Shown here piece after piece: positions 1-5,981 of a stretch of DNA of 6,982 nucleotides (the stretch's first letter is position 1; every line of letters starts with the position of its first letter). A model generated the notes under the pieces. The model was not told the DNA's origin, searched no databases, and saw nothing but the letters and a program-made list of their open reading frames with translations. The DNA is from Smithellaceae bacterium (GTDB taxonomy: Bacteria > Desulfobacterota > Syntrophia > Syntrophales > Smithellaceae), in contig JAQVQT010000095.1 in NCBI GenBank assembly GCA_028701435.1, positions 1 to 6,982 on the forward strand, in the 5' to 3' direction. The position numbers and the translations under genes were made by a program.

Positions 1-283
1 CGTGCGCGTGGTAGGAGCGGTACACCCAGGGGACGGTTTTGACCAGCAGCTCAAAGCTGTTGAATTCAAAGACGGTGGACATGAAATCGAGGTGATTGCT
101 GTGATTGTCCCGCATCATGCTCATGGGGTTGCCGCCGATCAGGTCGGCGATGCGGGGGTGCTCGGTCATGGAAGCATTGACGTGATCGAGCAGAGAATCC
201 TTCATGCTTCTGTAGAGAGCGGCCGCTTCCGGGCTGATTTGCAAAGATTTCCGCGCATCCTGAATGAGAAGATTTTCTGTCAT
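1..283 (-). CDS. Unrecognised protein, N-terminal 94 residues (C-terminus beyond left edge)
   Basis: The minus-strand frame is open from an ATG at 283-281 to the window edge and begins MTENLLIQDARKSLQ. A GGGAGG ribosome binding site lies about 4 nt upstream (288-293). The visible part is soluble, with no signal peptide or membrane segment, and looks mostly helical. Features seen are a His/Asn/Met-rich stretch at residues 53-68 (including NHSNHLDFM) and an aromatic stretch PWVYRSYHAH at 85-94. I do not recognise it firmly. The aromatic/His pattern recalls N-terminal helical regions of some B12-binding-domain sensor proteins, but this is only an impression and the diagnostic domain would lie outside the window. 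It follows the selenoprotein-like ArsC gene by 37 bp on the same strand, so co-transcription is likely. That the plus-strand reading of 2-304 is a shadow is inferred from the good start and ribosome binding site on this strand. Confidence 0.65.
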   Translation of the reverse strand, partial: MTENLLIQDARKSLQISPEAAALYRSMKDSLLDHVNASMTEHPRIADLIGGNPMSMMRDNHSNHLDFMSTVFEFNSFELLVKTVPWVYRSYHAH

Positions 284-320
284 GAGGCCTCCCGTTTTTT
301 TTGATGTTTTCCGGCGTTTT

Positions 321-668
321 TCACGCTTTGATGATGTCAGCGAGCTTTTCGGCTGAAGCGCCGAAGTAAACCTTCCCGCCGATTTTCACAACCGGGCGGC
401 GAATGAGCCGCGGCTCCTGCAGCATCCGTTCGATCAAATCCTTGTCCTGAAGGCTTCCCGGGTCCAGAGACAACTTTTTGAAACTGGGGCTTCGGAAGTT
501 AAACATTTCCGATGGCCGGCTTCCCCGAAGCAGCGCCTTGATCTCGCCGGCGGTAAAAGGGTTTTTGAAAAAGTCACGTTCGCTCAGCTCCGCTTTCTTC
601 TGCAAGAGAAACTCCCTTGCTTTCCGGCAGGTCGTTCACTGGTTCCAGCAATAAAAATCGACTTTCAT
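321..668 (-). CDS. ArsC/Spx-family thioredoxin-fold protein, probable selenoprotein (Sec at codon 11)
   Basis: This is a full-length 115-residue ArsC/Spx/YffB-type protein if the in-frame TGA at 638-636 is read as selenocysteine. It starts with ATG at 668-666, behind AGGAG at 676-680. The N-terminus reads MKVDFYCWNQ-U-TTCRKAREFL. The family pattern Y-x4-C-x-T-C-R-K-A aligns with Y6, U11, T13, C14 and R15-K16-A17, so the TGA replaces the first redox cysteine exactly. Downstream hallmarks are FFKNPFT (33-39), an NFRSPSFKKL segment with R59, and LIRRPVV (89-94), whose R91 matches the substrate/oxyanion arginine of E. coli ArsC (R94). The third ArsC arginine is replaced by FGAS, as in Spx/YffB-like members, so true arsenate reduction is uncertain; a thiol/selenol oxidoreductase role is safer. 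Starting at the TTG at 605 would remove the active site. TGA is also the normal stop of this gene. A nonsense mutation or sequencing error is the alternative, but the exact alignment with the catalytic Cys and the hairpin downstream make it unlikely. Confidence 0.85.
602..638 (-). promoter_or_regulatory. Candidate bacterial SECIS element
   Basis: Immediately downstream of the UGA, within the coding sequence, the mRNA can fold GCAAGGG-AGUUU-CUCUUGC (positions 620 to 602). This gives a 7-bp stem with one G-U pair and a 5-nt loop. The loop begins about 22 nt after the UGA and contains a GU, as expected for a SelB-binding apical loop in bacterial SECIS elements, which sit in the reading frame at roughly this distance. 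An outer CUGC/GCAG pairing (positions 630-627 with 603-600) could compete with the bottom of the stem. The hairpin is seen directly; SelB recognition is inferred. Confidence 0.65.
636..638 (-). other. In-frame TGA, probable selenocysteine codon
   Basis: On the minus strand, codon 11 of the ArsC-like gene is TGA, between CAG (Gln10) and ACG (Thr12). It aligns with the nucleophilic/redox cysteine of ArsC and Spx proteins, giving U-T-T-C in place of C-x-x-C. The frame upstream (10 codons, ATG and ribosome binding site) and downstream (104 codons) is intact and family-like. Cys-to-Sec exchange at a thioredoxin-fold redox motif is the commonest pattern among bacterial selenoproteins. Selenocysteine insertion itself is inferred; selA, selB, selC and selD are not in the window. 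Confidence 0.8.
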
Positions 669-691
669 GCGCCGTCTCCTTTGAATCAACC

Positions 692-714
692 GCCTCGCAG
701 CAAACTGTCGAGGC
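692..714 (-). promoter_or_regulatory. Hairpin in the 5' leader of the ArsC-like gene
   Basis: An imperfect inverted repeat on the minus strand reads GCCTCG-A-CAG-TTTG-CTG-CGAGGC: 9 base pairs interrupted by one bulged A, with a 4-nt loop. It ends about 12 nt before the AGGAG ribosome binding site of the ArsC-like gene. There is no T-tract after it, so it does not look like an intrinsic terminator. It could be a leader structure, an operator-like palindrome or chance. Confidence 0.4.
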
Positions 715-764
715 ATGAAATGAACATTGTTATATCGCAGCAAGTTACGGAGAATTAAATCTCG

Positions 765-780
765 TCCCGCGTGAGCGGGA
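765..780 (-). terminator. Possible weak terminator hairpin after the aminopeptidase gene
   Basis: TCCCGC-TCAC-GCGGGA is a perfect 6-bp inverted repeat lying directly after the aminopeptidase TAA stop (783-781). On the minus strand it is followed by CGAG and an A/T-rich ATTTAATT, not a clean U run. Termination would therefore be weak or bidirectional, because the plus-strand side is also followed by A/T-rich DNA. It separates the aminopeptidase gene from the ArsC-like gene, though read-through is possible. Confidence 0.4.
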
Positions 781-1980
781 TTAAATTTTAAACTCGCCTC
801 CTTCATAGATCACGGTTTTTCTGCCGTTTGTCAGATGCGCCGTAACGGTTTTGGGCTCCGTGTTGACCAGATCCCAGTGCAGGGCGGAGTCGTTGAAGCC
901 CAGATTTTTCTTGAGCGCCGGGGTCAGACGCGCGGGATCGCCGCTGAACGTGTCGCTGTAGGAGGAGCCCAGCGCGATATGGCAGTTGCCTTCTTTCCCG
1001 CCGAAGTTTTCATCATAAAGCGTTTCCGCCATGAAGCGGTCGATTCGGGAAAAGCGCCGGTCCGTAAGGGAGAACTCTCCCAGCCGGCAGGCTCCGGGAT
1101 CCATGGCGAGCTGTTTTTTTACAAAGGCCTCGCCCTGCGCGGCTTCGACGACGACGGTCTTTCCTTTGACAAACGAAATGCGGACATCCTTTACATAGTT
1201 TCCGCTGCGGAAGGAGGGAAGGTTGGCATAGTACACGCCCTCGGTTCCCCGCCAGTCCGGGGAAACAAACACTTCAAAGCTGGGCACGTTATGGCCGGAA
1301 ACCCCCGCCCATTTGCGTTTTTCACCCGGCGTGATCCGCAGATCCATGTGGTCGGATTCCAGGTGAAAGGATTGGACCGCAAGCGAGCTTAGCGCTTTCT
1401 TGATGTGGCCGACTTCCCGGTGGATGGCTTTCCATTCGGAAACAGAATCTTTTTTGTCGAGGTAGCAGGCCCGGATCACCTGACGGGTATACTGCGCAAG
1501 CGGCATTTTGGCCTGGCGCGCCAATTCCTCCGTTGGCAGCAGGCACAGCGTCCAGCTATACTTGCGCAGATCTTCTCTCTGATCGAGAATGACCTTCAGT
1601 GGTTTTCGAGCGACCATCGCTTTTCCGATTCTGGCAGGATCGACGTCCCGAAGGTGCGTCAGCGATTCAGGCGCATGGAGAAAGATTCGGCCGTGGATGT
1701 GACGGTAAAGCTCTTTGTCGCCGGGAGCTAGAAAAGCCAGTTGTTTCGTGTCGGCTTTTTGGTAAAAGCTCTTTTCCATGCGAAAGGTGGCCGCCATTCG
1801 CTGGACGGGATGAACTCCCCTGTCCATCAGTCTGTCGTAGAGAATTTCGGCAAGCGCAAGCGCCGGCCGATCGTACTGAATCAAAACAATGTCATTTTTC
1901 TTCAGGGCGGATTTTTTTGCCGTGGCAAGGGCCCAGAGGAGGACATCGGCGTAATGTTCCAGGTTTTTTTCAGACAGCAT
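781..1980 (-). CDS. M29-family metallo-aminopeptidase
   Basis: This 399-residue protein matches the usual length of about 400 for M29 (thermophilic/AmpS/PepS-type) aminopeptidases, cytoplasmic enzymes that remove N-terminal residues from peptides with a two-metal centre. The expected metal ligands are visible in order: E236 in PSFEVF, E302 in LGEFSL, E324 in LYDEN, H334 in CHIALG, and H368/D370 in ALHWDL. Y341 stands seven residues after H334, as the catalytic tyrosine does in AmpS. The 66-residue gap between the first two glutamates equals that in AmpS. The LYDEN-to-His spacing is 10 rather than 5 because of a GGKEG-like insertion. There is no signal peptide. The ATG at 1980 is preceded by AAAGGA at 1990-1995, and a good promoter lies at 2034-2063. 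Its downstream neighbours are the ArsC-like gene and the partial gene. Substrate preference cannot be read from the sequence. Confidence 0.9.
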   Translation of the reverse strand: MLSEKNLEHYADVLLWALATAKKSALKKNDIVLIQYDRPALALAEILYDRLMDRGVHPVQRMAATFRMEKSFYQKADTKQLAFLAPGDKELYRHIHGRIFLHAPESLTHLRDVDPARIGKAMVARKPLKVILDQREDLRKYSWTLCLLPTEELARQAKMPLAQYTRQVIRACYLDKKDSVSEWKAIHREVGHIKKALSSLAVQSFHLESDHMDLRITPGEKRKWAGVSGHNVPSFEVFVSPDWRGTEGVYYANLPSFRSGNYVKDVRISFVKGKTVVVEAAQGEAFVKKQLAMDPGACRLGEFSLTDRRFSRIDRFMAETLYDENFGGKEGNCHIALGSSYSDTFSGDPARLTPALKKNLGFNDSALHWDLVNTEPKTVTAHLTNGRKTVIYEGGEFKI

Positions 1981-2033
1981 GTTTACGTTTTCCTTTGTAA
2001 TCGTTTCGCCGTCTTGGCGGAATTAGTTAAAAA

Positions 2034-2063
2034 ACCATAAGCGAAAACCGGCGGCAGTGTCAA
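2034..2063 (-). promoter_or_regulatory. Sigma-70-type promoter for the aminopeptidase gene
   Basis: On the minus strand, a perfect -35 box TTGACA (2063-2058) is followed by an 18-bp spacer and a -10 box TATGGT (2039-2034), matching 4 of 6 consensus bases. The expected start near 2027 would leave a leader of about 45 nt before the ATG at 1980. Confidence 0.65.
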
Positions 2064-2113
2064 TAATTAACTGATTCCGGATAGATAAAAAATCCGCCCG
2101 GTCAAACCCCCGC

Positions 2114-2142
2114 TTGAATTTTGCCCCCCTTCATGGTAGCTT
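2114..2142 (+). promoter_or_regulatory. Candidate promoter for the tetrapyrrole operon
   Basis: TTGAAT (2114-2119), a 17-bp spacer and TAGCTT (2137-2142) lie about 50 bp upstream of the TTG start of the first operon gene. The -35 box is good and the -10 box matches only 3 of 6 bases, so this is a moderate candidate. I saw no riboswitch-like architecture in the short leader. Confidence 0.4.
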
Positions 2143-2191
2143 GACCGCCAATGGCACAAAGCCGCTCCTGTTCGGGTCTGAAAGGAAAAAT

Positions 2192-2827
2192 TTGAAATAT
2201 TATCCGGTGTTTTGGGACATCACAGGGAAGAAATGCGTCGTGATCGGCGGAGGAGAGGTTGCGGCCAGAAAAGTTGAGCGTCTTTTGGATTGCGGGGCGA
2301 AAGTGCATGTGGTGAGCCCCCTCCTTGTCCCCGAATTGGCGGATTTAAAAGAACGGGGCCGGATCGGGCACATCGCCGGTGAATATGCGGACGAGTATCT
2401 GTCCGGAGCCGCTCTGGTGATCGGGGCGACGGATGACGAAGAAATCAACGCCTCCATATCCCGGGACGCAAAGGCCAGAGGCATTCCCGTCAATATCGTG
2501 GATGATCCGCAAAAATGCGATTTTATTTTGCCTTCTTTAGTGGAGAGGGGCGATTTGACCATTGCCTGCGGCACGGGTGGAAATTCCCCGGCCCTGGCGC
2601 GGCGTTTGCGGGAGGAGCTGGAAGCCGCCTACGGCGAAGAATACGCGGCGCTGCTGGATATTCTGGGACAGCTGCGGAGCAGGATGGAAAAGAACACCGG
2701 GAGGGGCCGGGCCTGGTTCGATCAGTTGATGGCCGCCGGCCTGCTCACCAGCCTTCGGCGGAAAGACACAAAGACGGCAAAAAAAATCGTCCGCGACATT
2801 ACGGGCGAGGAGGTAAACATTGATTAG
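2192..2827 (+). CDS. Precorrin-2 dehydrogenase (SirC/CysG N-terminal domain type)
   Basis: This enzyme oxidises precorrin-2 to sirohydrochlorin with NAD+. Some family members also insert iron to give siroheme. The 211-residue product starts KYYPVFWDITGKKCVVIG. The Rossmann motif GGGEVAARKVE is at 19-29, GATDDEEIN at 78-86, NIVDDP at 101-106 with D104 at the position of the catalytic aspartate D104 of CysG, and CDFILPSLVERG then GTGGNSPALARRLREELE follow. I chose the TTG at 2192 because it begins the family's conserved N-terminus and has AAAGGA at 2181-2186. The longer frame from the TTG at 2114 adds 26 unrelated residues and overlaps the candidate promoter. It is the first gene of the operon and overlaps the next by 8 nt. 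Unlike enterobacterial CysG it is a stand-alone protein; the methyltransferase is fused to HemD downstream. Whether it also chelates iron cannot be told from the sequence. Confidence 0.93.
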   Translation: MKYYPVFWDITGKKCVVIGGGEVAARKVERLLDCGAKVHVVSPLLVPELADLKERGRIGHIAGEYADEYLSGAALVIGATDDEEINASISRDAKARGIPVNIVDDPQKCDFILPSLVERGDLTIACGTGGNSPALARRLREELEAAYGEEYAALLDILGQLRSRMEKNTGRGRAWFDQLMAAGLLTSLRRKDTKTAKKIVRDITGEEVNID

Positions 2828-3644
2828 CGTGGAAGGGATTCTCTTCGCTGCAGCTCTGTTTTGCTGCGCGCTGGCCACGGCGGGCTACCTGATTTCCCTC
2901 TTGGTCCGAAGAGTGGCGCTTGCCAAAATATCCACGTGGATTCTGGCGGCCGGTTTTATGCTCCTGACCCTGAATCTTCTTGTTGCGGCGGTTCACTGGA
3001 CCGGCTGGAGCAGTTTCGGCTCGCGTCATTTTCTGTCGATTTACGCCTGGGTGATTGCCGGCATCTATCTGGGCCTGCAGTTGAAAACGAAAACCCGCCT
3101 GCTGGGCGCTTTTATTGCCCCGTTTATTCTGCTGTTTTTAATTGCCGCCGCCGGCCAGGGAGCCGACAGGAATCTCGTGCCGTCCCAGTGGCAGGGCGGG
3201 CTCACGACGCTGCATCTGGTGCTGGCGATTGCCGGCGAAGCGCTGTTTGTTCTGGCTTCCGCGGCCGGGGCGATGTTGCTGATTCAGAATAATCTTCTGA
3301 AAAACAAAAAGCCGGGTCCGCTGGGCCGCCTGCTGCCGTCGCTCGGCGATCTCGACCAAATCAATCACTTTGGATTGCTGTGGGGGTTTCCTCTGCTGAC
3401 GCTTGGCATGATCGGGGGAGCGGTTTATGCCGCTTTTGTCTGGGGCGGCTCCTGGCCCGCCGATCCCAAGGTGGTCTGGTCCTTTGCCGTCTGGGTGTTT
3501 TACGGTTTTCTGCTGCATCAGCGGCTGGCGATCGGGTGGAAGGGCTCCCGGATGGCGGTGCTGTCCTGTCTGGGACTGATCGTTTTTTTGTTGTCGGCCT
3601 TAGGGATACGGTTTTGCCTGGCAACCGTTCATAATTTTATTTGA
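2820..3644 (+). CDS. CcsA/CcsB/HemX-family membrane protein (cytochrome c assembly-type)
   Basis: A 274-residue integral membrane protein with about eight hydrophobic segments (roughly 6-28, 38-59, 72-88, 94-113, 130-156, 184-207, 216-234, 245-264). Family signs are the loop WGGSWPADPKVVW (208-220), a degenerate form of the tryptophan-rich WGxxWxWDPKExW heme-handling motif, and histidines H132, H183 and H233 near segment ends, with LLHQR as in CcsA/CcmC/HemX proteins. Relatives between sirC and hemA in bacterial hem operons are called HemX or CcsB-like; they are thought to affect heme export, cytochrome c maturation or HemA level, but the role here is inferred. The start TTG at 2820 has a strong GGAGG at 2809-2813 with 6-nt spacing and overlaps the upstream gene by 8 nt, implying translational coupling. 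The second Trp of the canonical motif is Ala here, so classic heme handling is not certain. Confidence 0.85.
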   Translation: MISVEGILFAAALFCCALATAGYLISLLVRRVALAKISTWILAAGFMLLTLNLLVAAVHWTGWSSFGSRHFLSIYAWVIAGIYLGLQLKTKTRLLGAFIAPFILLFLIAAAGQGADRNLVPSQWQGGLTTLHLVLAIAGEALFVLASAAGAMLLIQNNLLKNKKPGPLGRLLPSLGDLDQINHFGLLWGFPLLTLGMIGGAVYAAFVWGGSWPADPKVVWSFAVWVFYGFLLHQRLAIGWKGSRMAVLSCLGLIVFLLSALGIRFCLATVHNFI

Positions 3645-3652
3645 AAGTAGCC

Positions 3653-4915
3653 ATGATCGGACTGGTCGGATTAAATCATAAAACGTCGCCGCTGGCCGTG
3701 CGCGAGAGGCTTTTTGCCGGATGCCAGGAGCAGATGAATCTGCTGGGCGAGCTCAAGGCGATCGACGGCGTGATGGAGATTCTTCATCTTTCCACCTGCA
3801 ACCGCGTGGAACTGGTGGCTTCCCTGGAGGACGCGCCGCAAGCGCTGATCGCGCTCGAATCGTTTCTGGCGCGCTACGGCGGGCTCACGGACGAAGAAGC
3901 CAAAGCCTGTCTGTATTTCTATCGCGACCGGGAAGCGATCCGGCATTTGTTTCGCGTGACATCCAGCCTGGATTCGCTGGTGATGGGCGAGGCGCAGATT
4001 CTGGGGCAGGTGAAGGACGCCTACCGGCAGGCGCTTGCGCAAAACGCCACCGGTGTCGTGCTCAACCGCCTGATGCACCGAGCGTTTCGGGCGGCCAAAC
4101 GCGTCCGGACGGAAACTGGCATTGCCGCCAACCCCGTGTCGGTGAGCTTTGCCGCCGTGGAACTGGCCAAGAAAATTTTTGGAACGCTCGCCGGCAGGAA
4201 GATTCTGATCATCGGCGCCGGCGAAATGGCGGAGTTAACCTGCACGCACCTGGTGGGAAACGGCGCGGAGGACATTACCGTTGTCAACCGGTCGCCTGCG
4301 CAGGCGAGGCTGCTTGCCGAAAAATTTCACGGCGCGGCCAGGGGACTGGATGAGCTTGACGAAGTGCTGTGCGATGTGGATATTGTCATCAGCTCCACCG
4401 GCGCTCCGACGTATGTCGTGACCGGGGAGATGGTCCGCCGCTGTCTGCGCAAGCGAAAGAACCGCCTGCTGTTTCTGGTGGACATTGCCGTGCCGCGGGA
4501 CATTGATCCGGCGGCGGACGACTTGGAAAACGTCTATCTGTACAACATCGACCACCTGCAGGACATTGTCGATGAAAATATCAAAAACCGCCGCCGCGAG
4601 GCGATGAAGGCCGAAGCGATCATCGAGGAGGAAGTGGCCAATTACATAAACTGGCTCAAGGAGTTGGAGGCTGTGCCCACCATCGTGTCGCTTCGGAGCA
4701 AGGCCGAGAGCATCGTGCGGGCGGAAATGGAAAAAGCCTCCAGCTGGATGCAAAGCCTGGAAAACGCAGACCGGGAAAAAGTTGAAGCCCTGGTGCACAG
4801 TATCGTCAACAAGGTGCTGCACGCGCCGGTCGCGGTCATGAAGGAGGAAAGCGCCGAATTCGCCTCCCAGGATATCGTGGCGGCGGCCAGGCAACTCTTT
4901 AGATTGGATGATTAA
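3653..4915 (+). CDS. hemA: Glutamyl-tRNA reductase
   Basis: HemA reduces glutamyl-tRNA(Glu) to glutamate-1-semialdehyde with NADPH, the committed step of C5-pathway tetrapyrrole synthesis. The 420-residue protein has the full three-domain length. Seen are GLNHKTSPLAVRER (6-19), the catalytic Cys49 in LHLSTCNRVEL, H98 in RHLFRVTSSLDSLVMGEAQ, the nucleotide-binding IIGAGEMAE (186-194) with VNRS (211-214), and the helical dimerisation tail from about 320, including VPTIVSLRSKAE. I chose ATG 3653 because it gives the usual N-terminus (M-I-G-L-V-G-L-N-H-K-T) with a weak GAAAG upstream. A TTG at 3641, overlapping the previous stop, would add four residues (M-K-V-A) and has no Shine-Dalgarno sequence. 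The gene follows the CcsA-like gene by 8 bp, so it is probably coupled to it. Confidence 0.96.
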   Translation: MIGLVGLNHKTSPLAVRERLFAGCQEQMNLLGELKAIDGVMEILHLSTCNRVELVASLEDAPQALIALESFLARYGGLTDEEAKACLYFYRDREAIRHLFRVTSSLDSLVMGEAQILGQVKDAYRQALAQNATGVVLNRLMHRAFRAAKRVRTETGIAANPVSVSFAAVELAKKIFGTLAGRKILIIGAGEMAELTCTHLVGNGAEDITVVNRSPAQARLLAEKFHGAARGLDELDEVLCDVDIVISSTGAPTYVVTGEMVRRCLRKRKNRLLFLVDIAVPRDIDPAADDLENVYLYNIDHLQDIVDENIKNRRREAMKAEAIIEEEVANYINWLKELEAVPTIVSLRSKAESIVRAEMEKASSWMQSLENADREKVEALVHSIVNKVLHAPVAVMKEESAEFASQDIVAAARQLFRLDD

Positions 4916-4916
4916 T

Positions 4917-4945
4917 GCAGGGAACGGTTTGAAACTTTTCCCTGC
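4917..4945 (+). repeat. Hairpin directly after the hemA stop codon
   Basis: GCAGGGAA (4917-4924) pairs perfectly with TTCCCTGC (4938-4945), and the loop contains a further small GTTTGAAAC palindrome. It begins one base after the hemA TAA. No T-tract follows, so intrinsic termination is doubtful. mRNA stabilisation, processing or attenuation between hemA and hemC are alternatives. Confidence 0.55.
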
Positions 4946-5048
4946 GACTTCCCTCCCTCGAGGGGAGGGATTGAGGGAGGGTGAATTTGGCCGGAGAAAT
5001 TGCCAACAGCCGTCCCTTAATCCCCTCCCGCAAGGGGCGGGGAGAAAA
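4946..5048. repeat. REP-like dispersed inverted-repeat element (candidate)
   Basis: Two G/C-block hairpins flank a short spacer. The first is TCCCTCCC/GGGAGGGA (4950-4957 with 4963-4970). The second is TCCCC-CCC/GGG-GGGGA (5021-5029 with 5035-5043), with one mismatch and a GCAAG loop. The inner flanks are also related as an inverted repeat: GGGAGGGATTGAG (4963-4975) against TTAATCCCCTCCC (5017-5029, reverse complement GGGAGGGGATTAA). Such 'ccctccc...gagggaggg' modules are typical of REP/MITE-like intergenic repeats found in many copies per genome. Only one copy is present here, so dispersal is inferred. It lies inside the hem operon and may form stable mRNA structure. Confidence 0.55.
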
Positions 5049-5065
5049 AATGAATCGGGAGTTTT

Positions 5066-5980
5066 ATGAATATTAAAATCGGTACGAGAGGAAGCAAACT
5101 GGCGCTGGCGCAGACGAATTCCGCGGCGGCCGCCCTGAAGAAAGCGGCGCCGGAGATAGAGGCTGAAATCTGCGTCATCAGGACCAGCGGCGATATTATG
5201 CAGGACGTCTCTCTGACGCAGATCGGCGGGCAGGGGGTTTTTGTCAAAGAAATTGAAGAGGCGCTTCTTGCCGGTCGGATTGACCTGGCCGTTCATTCCA
5301 TGAAAGATGTTCCCGGAGAGACTCCGGAAGGGCTCGTCTTTGCGGCGATTCTGCAGCGTGAAGACGTCCGCGATGTGCTGGTGACCCGCGGCAGGATCAA
5401 ATTTGAATTTTTGCCCAAAAGAGCCAAAATCGGGACCGGTTCACAGCGGCGCGGCGCGCAGTTAAAATCGTTTATGCCGGATCTGGAAATTGTTCCGCTG
5501 CGGGGCAACATCGACACGCGCCTGAAAAAGATCGAAACGGAAAATCTCACCGGCATTGTTCTTGCCGCGGCGGGCGTCAAGCGTCTGGGCTATTCAGAAG
5601 TGGTGACGCAGTTTCTGCCGACGGAAATCATGCTGCCGGCCGTGGGACAGGGCGCTCTGGGGCTCCAGGTGAGAAAAAGTGATGCGGAGCTGGCGGGGCT
5701 TTGCGCGAGGCTCAACCATGCCGTGACCGAGGCGGAAGTGACGGCGGAGCGCGCCTATCTGCGGGCGCTGGGCGGCGGCTGCCGCCTGCCGATTGCCGCC
5801 TACGGCCTTATGGAAGGCAAACGCCTGACGCTGGAAGGCCTGCTGGCCGCGCCCAACGGCGGGGAAGTGCTGCGCGACAAGGTCTGGGGCGAGCCGGGCG
5901 ATGCCGAAGCGATGGGACGAAAGCTGGCGGAGATGATTCTGGAAAAAGGCGGCCGCCGCCTGCTGGAGTTGATGGGGTAA
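5066..5980 (+). CDS. hemC: Porphobilinogen deaminase (hydroxymethylbilane synthase)
   Basis: HemC joins four porphobilinogens into hydroxymethylbilane on a covalent dipyrromethane cofactor, in the cytoplasm. The 304-residue product has the normal length and all key sites: TRGSKLALAQ (7-16), the catalytic D81 in VHSMKDVP (equivalent to E. coli D84), GTGSQRRGAQL (123-133) with R128/R129, LRGNIDTRL (145-153) with R146/R152, and the cofactor-attachment C239 in LGGGCRLPIAAY. The ATG at 5066 has GGGAG at 5058-5062 a few bases upstream. It follows hemA after 150 bp filled by three hairpins and precedes cobA-hemD by 1 bp, so it shares translation control with that gene. Confidence 0.97.
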   Translation: MNIKIGTRGSKLALAQTNSAAAALKKAAPEIEAEICVIRTSGDIMQDVSLTQIGGQGVFVKEIEEALLAGRIDLAVHSMKDVPGETPEGLVFAAILQREDVRDVLVTRGRIKFEFLPKRAKIGTGSQRRGAQLKSFMPDLEIVPLRGNIDTRLKKIETENLTGIVLAAAGVKRLGYSEVVTQFLPTEIMLPAVGQGALGLQVRKSDAELAGLCARLNHAVTEAEVTAERAYLRALGGGCRLPIAAYGLMEGKRLTLEGLLAAPNGGEVLRDKVWGEPGDAEAMGRKLAEMILEKGGRRLLELMG

Positions 5981-5981
5981 A

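Noticed and set aside
321..605. Annotating the ArsC-like gene as a 94-residue protein from the TTG at 605
   Set aside because: This start removes the conserved first strand and redox motif. The ATG at 668 has a good ribosome binding site and restores the family N-terminus if TGA is read as selenocysteine.
321..668. Pseudogene explanation (simple nonsense mutation) for the ArsC-like gene
   Set aside because: The rest of the frame is intact, the TGA falls exactly on the catalytic cysteine column, and a hairpin at SECIS distance follows. A random nonsense mutation would be unlikely to give all three, though it is not formally excluded.
835..2040. Several plus-strand open frames opposite the aminopeptidase gene
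   Set aside because: They overlap each other in different frames, lack recognisable motifs, and lie antisense to a complete M29 enzyme with all metal ligands.
2114..2191. N-terminal extension of the precorrin-2 dehydrogenase from the TTG at 2114
   Set aside because: The 26 added residues do not match the family, overlap the candidate promoter and have no ribosome binding site; the TTG at 2192 does.
4235..5296. Long minus-strand open frame (353 codons) across hemA, the spacer and hemC
   Set aside because: It is antisense to two clearly recognisable genes and the intergenic repeat, and its translation has low-complexity Arg/Pro/His-rich composition typical of GC-rich shadow frames.
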